Below are positions 7,533-14,870 of a stretch of DNA of 64,000 nt, piece by piece (position 1 is the first letter of the stretch; the number at the start of each line of letters is the position of its first letter). This DNA is from Amycolatopsis sp. WQ 127309 (GTDB lineage Bacteria > Actinomycetota > Actinomycetes > Mycobacteriales > Pseudonocardiaceae): assembly GCF_023023025.1 (NCBI RefSeq), contig NZ_CP095481.1:6461001-6525000 (forward strand), read 5' to 3'. The translations under genes were made by a program, and so were the position numbers. The notes under the pieces are model-generated. The model did no database searches, was not told the origin of the DNA, and was given only the letters and a program-made list of their open reading frames with translations.

Positions 7533-9308
7533 TCACGGCAGCCGTCCGGCGAGCGCGGCCGCCAGTGTCCTGGCGTCCCCGCACAGCGCGTTCCCGCCGG
7601 CCGCCCCGGCGTCTTCGAGGGTGACGACGGCGATCTCCTCCCGGTTCGGCTCGGTGCCGCGCAGCACCGGCAGCGCCGGGGTGTAGAAGCGGTGCACGAC
7701 CTGCACCGCGCAGGCGGGCCGGTCGCCCGGCACCGGTGCCACGACGGCGCTGCGGGTGCCGGCCCGGATCCGCTCGCCGGGCACGTCCGTGTCCGGCTCG
7801 ATCGGCCACTCCCGGGTGTAGCGCACGGTGATCGTGCGGGGATCGTCCTCCCAGGTGCAGCCCCACCCGCCGAACTCCCGGTCGGCCTGCGGGGCCCGGA
7901 CCGAGACGCTCGCCATCACCGCGGTGTCGAGCAGGCCGCAGGCGTCGACGTGGGCGAGCGACCAGTCCGGGAACGGCCGGTCGCGCCGCGGCAGGGGCCC
8001 GTTGGCGAGCTTGGGCAGCACGTCGGTGAGCACCGAGTCGGAAATGGTGCACAGGGGCGCGTCTTCCGCGCGCGTCACCGGGCGCGAGGTGACGTCGATC
8101 CGGTTGGTGTCGGCCAGCGAGATGCTGCGCTCGCAGGCGCCGTCGCGGGCCTCGGGGCGTTCGATGTCGCCCATCCGGCCGGGCACCGGGGGCCGGGTCG
8201 GGTAGCGCAGCGGGCCGGTCAGGTCGAGGGTCGTCTGCACCTGGCCGGTGCCGTCGGCCAGGGTGGTCGTGACCACGCAGGTGCCGAAGTTCTTCAGCTC
8301 GGGATCCACGAACGGCTGACCGAACCGCGTGAGCGAGTCGACCGAGATCGCCGCGCACGGGTCCGTCGCGGCCGGATCGGCGCCGAGCGTGTTCGGCCCG
8401 CCCGCCGGGGTGGCCGACGGCGGCCGGCTGAGCAGGAACCCGGCCACCAGCGCGAGCACCGCGGCCAGCGCACCGACGGCGAGGAGCCGGCGGCGGAACC
8501 GGCGTCGCGGCCGGCGGGGCGCGGGGGTGTCCGCTTCGAGCAGGGCGACGGCCTCGGCCGCCGTGGGCCGGTCGGCGGGGTGGCGGGCCATCAGCGCGTC
8601 GAGGACCGGGCCGAGCCGGCCCGCGCGCTCGGCCGGGGCGGGCCGGCCACCGGCGGCGCGGCGCATCTGCACGAAGGGGCCGTCCTCGCCCGACCCCCAC
8701 GGCGACCGGCCCTCGACCGCGGCGTAGAGGGTGGCGCCCAGGGAGAAGACGTCGGATTCGGGACCGGCCTCGCCACCGCCGGCGACCTCCGGCGCGACGT
8801 ACCCGAGGGTGCCGGTGAGCTGGGCGCCGCCGGTGCGGGTGACCTCGGTCCAGCGGGCGATCCCCAGGTCGGTGAGCTTGGCGACGTCGTCCTCGGTGAC
8901 CAGGACGTTGCCCGGTTTGACGTCGCGGTGGACGATGCCGCGGGCGTGCATGGCCGCGAGCGCCGCGGCGAGCTGCCCGCCGATCCGCCGGACCCGCTCC
9001 TCGGGCAGCGGGCCGCCGTCGTCGACGAGCTCTTCGAGGCTGCGCGCGGCCAGGTACTCGGTGACCAGCCAGCGCGCGTCGACGTCGTCGGTGACCGTGT
9101 CGAACACCGTGACGACGTTCGGGTGCAGCAGACCGGCCCCGATGCGCGCCTCCCGCCGGATCTGCCCGGCGTCGGCGTCGAGGGATCGTTTGAGCGACAC
9201 TTGCCGGCCCAGTTCGAGGTCGAAGGCCCGCCAGACGACGCCCATGCCGCCCTGTCCGAGCTCCTCCTCCAGCCGGTACCGGTCGGCTACGACGCGACCA
9301 CTGCCCAC
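7533..9308 (-). CDS. Receptor-type Ser/Thr protein kinase with DUF3558-like sensor repeats
   Basis: This 591-residue PknB-like kinase starts with GTG. The catalytic domain spans residues about 10-262: glycine loop GQGGMG, ATP lysine in VSLKRS, catalytic loop HRDVKPGN, metal loop DLG (in place of the usual DFG) and APEV. A basic juxtamembrane stretch and a single membrane helix (about 274-293) follow. The extracellular part has two similar halves starting DPCAAISVDSL and DACGLLDTAVM, each with paired cysteines and a G-x-C-x-W/V pattern resembling DUF3558. It probably senses an external ligand and phosphorylates cytoplasmic partners, possibly the FHA protein coded downstream. Its gene diverges from the lectin gene. 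Confidence 0.88.
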   Translation of the reverse strand: MGSGRVVADRYRLEEELGQGGMGVVWRAFDLELGRQVSLKRSLDADAGQIRREARIGAGLLHPNVVTVFDTVTDDVDARWLVTEYLAARSLEELVDDGGPLPEERVRRIGGQLAAALAAMHARGIVHRDVKPGNVLVTEDDVAKLTDLGIARWTEVTRTGGAQLTGTLGYVAPEVAGGGEAGPESDVFSLGATLYAAVEGRSPWGSGEDGPFVQMRRAAGGRPAPAERAGRLGPVLDALMARHPADRPTAAEAVALLEADTPAPRRPRRRFRRRLLAVGALAAVLALVAGFLLSRPPSATPAGGPNTLGADPAATDPCAAISVDSLTRFGQPFVDPELKNFGTCVVTTTLADGTGQVQTTLDLTGPLRYPTRPPVPGRMGDIERPEARDGACERSISLADTNRIDVTSRPVTRAEDAPLCTISDSVLTDVLPKLANGPLPRRDRPFPDWSLAHVDACGLLDTAVMASVSVRAPQADREFGGWGCTWEDDPRTITVRYTREWPIEPDTDVPGERIRAGTRSAVVAPVPGDRPACAVQVVHRFYTPALPVLRGTEPNREEIAVVTLEDAGAAGGNALCGDARTLAAALAGRLP

Positions 9309-9395
9309 CCGCGGAGTCTACGAAACGGCCCGGCACCCCGCACGCGGCACGTCACGGCGGCGGCGGGGGTGGTCTCGGTGAGCGGCACCCCGTTC

Positions 9396-9423
9396 TTGAC
9401 TTCGCAAGTAATCCCAATTTACC
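9396..9423 (+). promoter_or_regulatory. Possible sigma-70-type promoter for the lectin/SMP-30 gene
   Basis: The 206-base space between the kinase and lectin genes contains a short AT-rich stretch unusual for this DNA. A TTGACT box is followed 16 bases later by TTTACC. This would start transcription about 80 bases before the ATG at 9515, which has an AGGAG site 4 bases upstream. The -10 match is weak. Confidence 0.3.
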
Positions 9424-9514
9424 GTCACGGTGCGAGACCGCCCGGTCACCCGATTTTGTCCTGACAGCCGCCACTGTCGCAGCGGATTCCTCCGCACACG
9501 ATGGTAGGAGCGGC

Positions 9515-10975
9515 ATGTTCCCGAGGTCAGGTGTCCCAGAACGACGCAAGTCCCGGCTCCGGACGGCCGCCGGCGTGACGGCCGGGCGAGTGTTCGCCGT
9601 GGCCGTGACGGCGCTGGCCGCGGCCGGGCTGGGCGTCACCGGCGCGGCGGCGGCGGGAACGGGCGCGGTCACCGGGATCGGCGGCAAGTGCCTCGACGTC
9701 ACCGGCGGCTCGGCCGCCAACGGCACCCGGGTCCAGCTGTGGACCTGCACCGGCGGCCCGGCCCAACAATGGTCGGTTCGCGACGACGGGTCGATCGCCG
9801 CGCTCGGCAAGTGCCTCGACGTGGCCGGCGCGTCCGCCACCAACGGTGCCGCGGTGCAGGTCTACGACTGCAACGGCACCGGCGCCCAGCGCTGGACCGC
9901 CGACGCGGGCCGGCTGGTCAACGCCGGGTCCGGGAAGTGCCTGGACGCCGCGGGCGTGTCCAGCGCGGACGGCACCAAGCTGCAGATCTGGACGTGTTCG
10001 ACCGGGACGAACCAGCAGTGGGCGCTGCCCGGCACGACGACGGTCCCGCCCGCGAACGGTCCCTGCCCGCAAGGCCCCTTCGGCACGCCGCTGCCGTCGT
10101 CGACCCCGACCGCCACGAAGATCAAGGACGGCTTCAACTTCCTGGAGGGACCCACCTGGGACGCGGCGACCCAGACCCTGCTGCTGACGAACATGCACGA
10201 CGGGGCGGGCGCCGAGAACGTCCAGCCGTCGGACGTCCTGCGGTTCACGCCGTCGACCGGCGCGTTCGCCACGGCGATCGCCGGCGCGGGCAGCAACGGG
10301 CTGGCCATCAGCCGCGACGGGAAGTCCGTGGTCGCCGCGACGCACGACCAGCGCAGCGTCTCGTCCTACGACCTGGCGACGGGCCGGCGGACGACGCTCG
10401 CGGCGAACTACCAGGGGCACCTGTTCAACTCGCCGAACGACGTGACGGCCGGTGCGGACGGCACCGTCTACTTCACCGACCCGGACTTCCAGCGTGCGAA
10501 CCGGGCGGACCAGATGTCGGGAAGGACGAGCGTCTTCCGGGTGCGCGGCGGTGTGGTCAGCTTGATCGACGACACCATCCGCGAGCCGAACGGCATCGAG
10601 CTGGCCCCGGACGGGAAGACGCTGTACGTCGGCGGCAACGCGACGGGCAAGATCTACCAGTACCCCGTCAACACCGACGGCAGCACGGGCGCTCGCAGCG
10701 ACTTCGCGTCGGTGGCGGGCACGGACGGCGGCACGATCGACTGCGCCGGCAACGTCTACCAAGCCACTTTCGGAGACGGGAAGGTCCACGTGTTCTCCCC
10801 GGCCGGCCAGGCCCTCGGCACGATCTCGGCCGGCCAGAACACGACCAATATGGCCTTCGGCGGCCCGGACGGGAAGACCCTCTACGTCACGTCGGGGACG
10901 CCGTCCACGGGCGGCGACAGCGGGAACTTCGGGCTGTACAGCATCCGGCTGAACGTGCCGGGCTGGCCGTACTAG
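9515..10975 (+). CDS. Secreted ricin-type lectin fused to SMP-30/gluconolactonase
   Basis: This 486-residue exported protein has a twin-basic N-terminus and a hydrophobic segment (residues about 25-46), then a complete beta-trefoil with three QxW repeats (QQWSV, QRWTA, QQWAL) and paired cysteines at about 50-175. A linker leads to a six-bladed propeller of the SMP-30/gluconolactonase type (about 190-486): FLEGPTWD, NSPNDVTAG, YFTDPDF, REPNGIELAPDG and MAFGGPDGKTLYVT hold the metal-ligand Glu, Asn and Asp positions. The enzyme part probably opens a sugar lactone, and the lectin part would hold it on polysaccharide. A TAGGAG site precedes the ATG. The gene ends 1 base from the convergent ATPase gene. 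Confidence 0.88.
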   Translation: MFPRSGVPERRKSRLRTAAGVTAGRVFAVAVTALAAAGLGVTGAAAAGTGAVTGIGGKCLDVTGGSAANGTRVQLWTCTGGPAQQWSVRDDGSIAALGKCLDVAGASATNGAAVQVYDCNGTGAQRWTADAGRLVNAGSGKCLDAAGVSSADGTKLQIWTCSTGTNQQWALPGTTTVPPANGPCPQGPFGTPLPSSTPTATKIKDGFNFLEGPTWDAATQTLLLTNMHDGAGAENVQPSDVLRFTPSTGAFATAIAGAGSNGLAISRDGKSVVAATHDQRSVSSYDLATGRRTTLAANYQGHLFNSPNDVTAGADGTVYFTDPDFQRANRADQMSGRTSVFRVRGGVVSLIDDTIREPNGIELAPDGKTLYVGGNATGKIYQYPVNTDGSTGARSDFASVAGTDGGTIDCAGNVYQATFGDGKVHVFSPAGQALGTISAGQNTTNMAFGGPDGKTLYVTSGTPSTGGDSGNFGLYSIRLNVPGWPY

Positions 10976-10976
10976 C

Positions 10977-11405
10977 TCACCGGTGCGCCGACAGGGCGAG
11001 TTCGGCCCAGACGGTCTTCCCGCCGGGACGGCGCAGCTGGCCCCAGGCGACGCTCGTCTTCTCGATGATCCGCATCCCGCGGCCACCCTTCGAGGACGGC
11101 GACGTCGGGGCGGCGGCGGCCGGGGAGCCGTCGTCGATCTCGATCCGGAGCTTCCCGCGGTTGCGGCGCAGGCGCACCCGGATCGGCGGCTTGGCGTGGC
11201 GGAGCGCGTTGGAGACGAGCTCGTCGAGCACCATCACGATGTCGGTCAGCAGCTCGGCGGTCAGGTCGGGCAGCAGGGCGCGAGCCCAGCCGCGGACCCT
11301 CGCCAGCTCCTTGAGGTCGGCCTGGACGGTGGTTTCGACGGTCTCGTCGATTTCGTCCACGTCGTCGAGGACACCGGACTCGGTGGGTGTTGCGTCGAGG
11401 CTCAT
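10977..11405 (-). CDS. Anti-sigma-type HATPase (RsbW-like) protein
   Basis: This 142-residue protein has an acidic N-terminus (about 1-30) and then a GHKL/HATPase_c fold. The N box DELVSNALRHA, which binds Mg-ATP, is at about residues 63-73; a short IEIDDGSP (G1-like) and GGRGMRIIE (G2-like) follow. These are the hallmarks of the RsbW/SpoIIAB-like kinases, widespread in actinomycetes, that act as anti-sigma factors or regulate anti-sigma antagonists. No partner sigma or antagonist gene is adjacent, so the target is unknown. The ATG at 11405 follows a reasonable GGAG site. It ends tail-to-tail with the lectin gene. Confidence 0.82.
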   Translation of the reverse strand: MSLDATPTESGVLDDVDEIDETVETTVQADLKELARVRGWARALLPDLTAELLTDIVMVLDELVSNALRHAKPPIRVRLRRNRGKLRIEIDDGSPAAAAPTSPSSKGGRGMRIIEKTSVAWGQLRRPGGKTVWAELALSAHR

Positions 11406-11484
11406 GATCGGTCTCCTCGGGGAAAGAGACGGCTACGGGCTACTTGACTGCCCCCATCCGGCGGAGTTCAACCGCCGTGGTGGG

Positions 11485-13113
11485 TCACACCGCACATCCC
11501 CGGACGCGGTCCAGCACCGCCCCGAGATCATCGGGTGAGGTCTGGCCGCGCCAGGCGACGTACCCGTCGGGCCGGACCAGGACGTACCGGGCGCCGTAAA
11601 GACCGTGCAGGTCCGGCCGGTTGAGCCGGTAGCGCTTCAGGGGGACGCCGGCCGCCGCCGCGGCGGTGTCCCATTCGGGCGCGGCCGGCGCGGCGACCTC
11701 CAGCAGCGTGAACCCGGGCCCGAACTCGTCCTGCAGCGACCGGCTCCGGTCGAGCCAGAGGTGCGGCAGCCGGTTGCCCGGGGCGCCGGAGGGCCGGTAC
11801 TCGGTGCCGGTGGAAGCCGGGGCGGGCCCGTCGTCGGGGACGACGAGCGGCGACCCGGGGTACGCGGTGCCGAGCACAAAACCGAGGGTGTACATCTCGG
11901 CCGTCTTGGCCTGCCGGATCAGCTCCGCCGTCTTGGCGCGCACGGCCAGGCCGTCCGGTCCGTCGTCGTCGAGGCCTGGCACGGCGAGTTCGCCGGTCAG
12001 CACCCGCATGTTGCGTTCGGCCTCGGCGATGGCCCGCTGCGCGATCGGACGGCGTTCGGTCCCGTAGGAGTCGAGCAGCCCGGGGCCGGCCCAGCCGCGC
12101 AGCGCGGCCGCGAGCTTCCAGCCGAGGTCGGCGGCGTCCCCGATGCCGGTGTTGGCGCCGAACCCGCCCCACGGCGGGTTCTGGTGCGCGGCGTCCCCGG
12201 CCACGAAACAGCGGCCGTCCCGGTAGCGGTCGGCCACCAGCAGCCGGGCCGTCCAGGGATCGGTCGCGGTCACAGTGACGGGCTCCGGCGTCCCGATCAT
12301 CCGGTGCACGGCCCGTTCGCACCACGCGGCGTCGGCGTCTTCCGGCGCGTTGATGATGATGGCCCACCACCGGCCGTCGGTGTCGAGGGTGCCCATCAGG
12401 CCGTTGACCTCGGGGTTGACCACCCAGTACTGGACGGCGCGGCCCAGCTCGTGGCGGGCGGACAGCCCGGGCGCGTCGAAGATGACCTGGATGTTGCGGA
12501 TCTCGTGGCTCCGCCCGGCCAGCGGGATGCCGCACGCCCGCCGGACGGCGCTGCGGGCCCCGTCGGCGCCGACGAGGTAGCGGCCCCGCACCACGCGCTC
12601 GCGTCCCGTGTCGTCCGTCGCGGTGGCGGTGACGCCGGTGGCGTCCTGCTCGAGACCCGTCAGGGTCCAGCCCCAGCGCGCGCTGACCGTCTCCCGCCGG
12701 GTGATGGTGTCGCGCAAGGCCTCTTCGACGTGGTTCTGCGCGCACCAGAGCGCGGGTTCGGCCAGCTCCGTCCGCTGGACGTCGCTGAGGGCGAAGACGC
12801 CGTCGAAGCGTTCCAGCCGGTGCCCGGTGAGCGAGGTGCAGAAGACGGCCGAGTCGGACCAGCCGAACGGCAGGGGAGCGTTGTCCCGGACGGCGCCGGC
12901 GATGCCCAGGCGCCGGAAGAGCTCCATCGACCGGGGGTTCAGCTGCTTGCACCGCGGGGACGCCAGGCTCGGCGCCGGCCGCGGTTCGAGCAGGACGCAG
13001 CCGATGCCCCGTGCGCCGAGTTCGTGGGCGAGGGTCAGGCCGACCGGGCCGCCGCCGGCGATGACGACCTCCGTGGTCTCCACCTCGGGGGGCGCATCCG
13101 CGTGACTCGTCAT
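11485..13113 (-). CDS. FAD-dependent aromatic monooxygenase
   Basis: This 542-residue protein belongs to the class A flavoprotein hydroxylases (PHBH/phenol hydroxylase superfamily). It has the Rossmann motif AGGGPVGLTLAHELGARG near residue 20, the DG motif YLVGADGARSAVRR near 180 and the GD motif FVAGDAAHQNPPWGGFGAN near 305. A C-terminal thioredoxin-like extension (about 430-542, ending YVLVRPDGYVAWRG) is typical of polyketide-tailoring and antibiotic-inactivating members such as rifampicin monooxygenases. It would use NAD(P)H and O2 to hydroxylate an aromatic ring. The substrate is unknown, and it is separated from the NRPS locus by the PAP2 gene, so membership in the cluster is doubtful. 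Confidence 0.87.
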   Translation of the reverse strand: MTSHADAPPEVETTEVVIAGGGPVGLTLAHELGARGIGCVLLEPRPAPSLASPRCKQLNPRSMELFRRLGIAGAVRDNAPLPFGWSDSAVFCTSLTGHRLERFDGVFALSDVQRTELAEPALWCAQNHVEEALRDTITRRETVSARWGWTLTGLEQDATGVTATATDDTGRERVVRGRYLVGADGARSAVRRACGIPLAGRSHEIRNIQVIFDAPGLSARHELGRAVQYWVVNPEVNGLMGTLDTDGRWWAIIINAPEDADAAWCERAVHRMIGTPEPVTVTATDPWTARLLVADRYRDGRCFVAGDAAHQNPPWGGFGANTGIGDAADLGWKLAAALRGWAGPGLLDSYGTERRPIAQRAIAEAERNMRVLTGELAVPGLDDDGPDGLAVRAKTAELIRQAKTAEMYTLGFVLGTAYPGSPLVVPDDGPAPASTGTEYRPSGAPGNRLPHLWLDRSRSLQDEFGPGFTLLEVAAPAAPEWDTAAAAAGVPLKRYRLNRPDLHGLYGARYVLVRPDGYVAWRGQTSPDDLGAVLDRVRGCAV

Positions 13114-13201
13114 GCCGACAGTCTAGAAGCGCGGTGATCTTCCGGCGGCGGGCATCCGTTGCTCCATATAGAGTAACGCGATCGTCGTCGATGGAGGTGT
13201 C

Positions 13202-14050
13202 TTGCCCGCTCGCCGCTGGCTGATCGTCGCCGCCGCCTGCCTCGTCGTGCTGATCCTGGTCTACGTCCTCGCGGTGCTGACCGTCACCGGTCAGGAGCTG
13301 GAGAACGCGGCCCTGCGCGGAGCCGACCAGGCCGCCGCGCGCGACCAGACCGCGGCCGATCAGAGCCTGTCGCGGATCACCCTCTACTCCCTGGGCGTCG
13401 CCGTCGTGCTGGTGGCCGTCATCGGCCTGCTGCGCCGGCGGCCGGCTCTCGCGGTCGCGGCGGCCGGGGTGATCGTCGCCGGTCAGGTCGTCACGCAGGG
13501 GCTCAAGCGGTTCGTGCTGCCGCGGCCGTCGCTCGTGCCGCTCACCGGGCACTACGCGGACAACAGCATGCCCAGCGGGCACACCACGATCGCCATGACG
13601 GTGCTGTTCGCCGCGCTGCTCGTCGTGCCCCACCGCTGGCGTGGCGTGACGATGGTCCTGCTGCTGTCCTGGGCGGTCGGAATCGGCGCCTACACGGTGA
13701 CGGCGAAGTGGCACCGCCTCTCCGATACCCTCGCCGCGGACGCGATCGCCCTCGGGCTCGCCTGCCTGGCGTCGTGGTGGCTCGCCCGCCGCGGCGTCGT
13801 CCGCCGGTACGAGGGCCGGCGCCGGATCCCGCGGGTGCTCGTCGTGGTCGTCACCGCCCTCGCCGGGCTGGTTTTCCTGGCCCTGGGCGGGTTCCTGATC
13901 GGCGCGGCACTGAGCCAGGACGGCCTCGACGCGACCCTGCGCGACAACACCTGGGTGGTCTACCTGGCCGCGAGTTCGCTCGCCTCGGCCGGGTCGGTGG
14001 CCGCCGCGCTGGTCTTCCTGGGGACCTGGCGCCGTCTCGAGATCCCGTGA
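13202..14050 (+). CDS. PAP2-family membrane phosphatase
   Basis: This 282-residue membrane protein has six or more hydrophobic helices. The acid phosphatase motifs are KRFVLPRP (residues about 102-109), PSGHTT (about 123) and a variant third motif KWHRLSDTL in place of SRxxxGxHxxxD, keeping the H and D. It probably dephosphorylates undecaprenyl pyrophosphate or a lipid phosphate. The start is taken as TTG because a GGAGGTG site lies 3-4 bases upstream and the frame begins there with MPARRWLIVAA; no in-frame ATG or GTG fits. It diverges from the monooxygenase gene (88-base space) and converges on the thioesterase gene across a strong terminator. Confidence 0.8.
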   Translation: MPARRWLIVAAACLVVLILVYVLAVLTVTGQELENAALRGADQAAARDQTAADQSLSRITLYSLGVAVVLVAVIGLLRRRPALAVAAAGVIVAGQVVTQGLKRFVLPRPSLVPLTGHYADNSMPSGHTTIAMTVLFAALLVVPHRWRGVTMVLLLSWAVGIGAYTVTAKWHRLSDTLAADAIALGLACLASWWLARRGVVRRYEGRRRIPRVLVVVVTALAGLVFLALGGFLIGAALSQDGLDATLRDNTWVVYLAASSLASAGSVAAALVFLGTWRRLEIP

Positions 14051-14090
14051 CGACCGGGGCGGACGGCGCTCGACCGCCCGCCCCGGTCGT
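14050..14090. terminator. Bidirectional hairpin terminator
   Basis: A 17-base stem (14050-14066 against 14074-14090, one mismatch) with the 7-base loop CGCTCGA fills the whole space between the converging PAP2 and thioesterase genes. It overlaps the last base of the PAP2 stop and the last base of the thioesterase stop. It lacks a T-run, as is common in GC-rich actinomycetes. It marks the left edge of the NRPS locus. Confidence 0.75.
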
Positions 14091-14857
14091 CATCGAGCCG
14101 CCGGAACCGGCGCGAGGGCCGGGATCCGCGTCGGCAGGGTCCGCCAGATCTCCGGGGTGTAGAAGTGCCCACCGGGGAGTTCGACGTGCTGGTACCCGTT
14201 GCGGGCCAGTGACTTCCACTGCTCGGCCGTCTCCGGCACGATCACGTCGTCGTCGGCCCCGGTGAGCACCTGCAGCGGGACGCCGACCGTCGCGCCTTCG
14301 GTGTAGCCGAACGTGTCCCGCACCCGGATGTCGGCCCGCATGAGCTCCAGGGCCATCTCGCTCAGCTCCGGGTCGTCGAGCACGTACCCCGGCAGCAGGC
14401 CGTTGGTGCGCATCCACATCACCAGCTGCTCATCGGTGTCCTGCTGCGCGGGGAACATGTCCCGCGGGGTCAGGCCGCGGCTCGGCGCGTTCGCCGACGA
14501 CACGATCAGCGTCTCCGGCAGCGGGCCGCCCCGGCGCTGCAGGCGGTCCGCGACGTCGAACGCCATCCAGCCGCCCATGCTGTGGCCGAACAGCAGGTAC
14601 GGCCGGGGCGCCGCGGCCGCCGTCACGGCTTCGGTCGCGTCCTCGGCGAGCGCGTCCCAGTCCGGGGCGAAGTCGTCGAGGAAGCGGCCGTCACGGCCCG
14701 GGTAGCAGATCGTCACGAGCTCGACGTCGGGTGGCAGCACGTCGGCCCACGGCAGGTACGGCCCGGAGCCGCCGCCGCAGAAACCGAGGCACACCAATGT
14801 CTTCGCCGCGTCCGGGTTGGGCCGGGCCCGGACCACGGTGTTGGGGAGGTTGTCCAT
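14090..14857 (-). CDS. Type II thioesterase / alpha-beta hydrolase of the NRPS locus
   Basis: This 255-residue alpha/beta hydrolase has the type II thioesterase pattern: LVCLGFCGGGSGPYLPWAD at the oxyanion region, CYPGRDGRF, GHSMGG with the catalytic Ser near residue 94, Asp in TGADDDVI and the catalytic His in LPGGHFYTP. Type II thioesterases free carrier proteins of wrong acyl groups. It lies 13 bases downstream of a stand-alone A-T didomain, so it might instead pass the activated amino acid from that didomain to another carrier, as separate acyltransferases do in syringomycin biosynthesis. That second role is inference; the Ser nucleophile favours hydrolysis. Confidence 0.86.
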   Translation of the reverse strand: MDNLPNTVVRARPNPDAAKTLVCLGFCGGGSGPYLPWADVLPPDVELVTICYPGRDGRFLDDFAPDWDALAEDATEAVTAAAAPRPYLLFGHSMGGWMAFDVADRLQRRGGPLPETLIVSSANAPSRGLTPRDMFPAQQDTDEQLVMWMRTNGLLPGYVLDDPELSEMALELMRADIRVRDTFGYTEGATVGVPLQVLTGADDDVIVPETAEQWKSLARNGYQHVELPGGHFYTPEIWRTLPTRIPALAPVPAAR

Positions 14858-14870
14858 CGCCGTGCTCCTT

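Noticed and set aside
11485..13113. FAD monooxygenase as an NRPS tailoring enzyme
   Set aside because: It is separated from the locus by a PAP2 gene and a strong bidirectional terminator, so membership is not supported.
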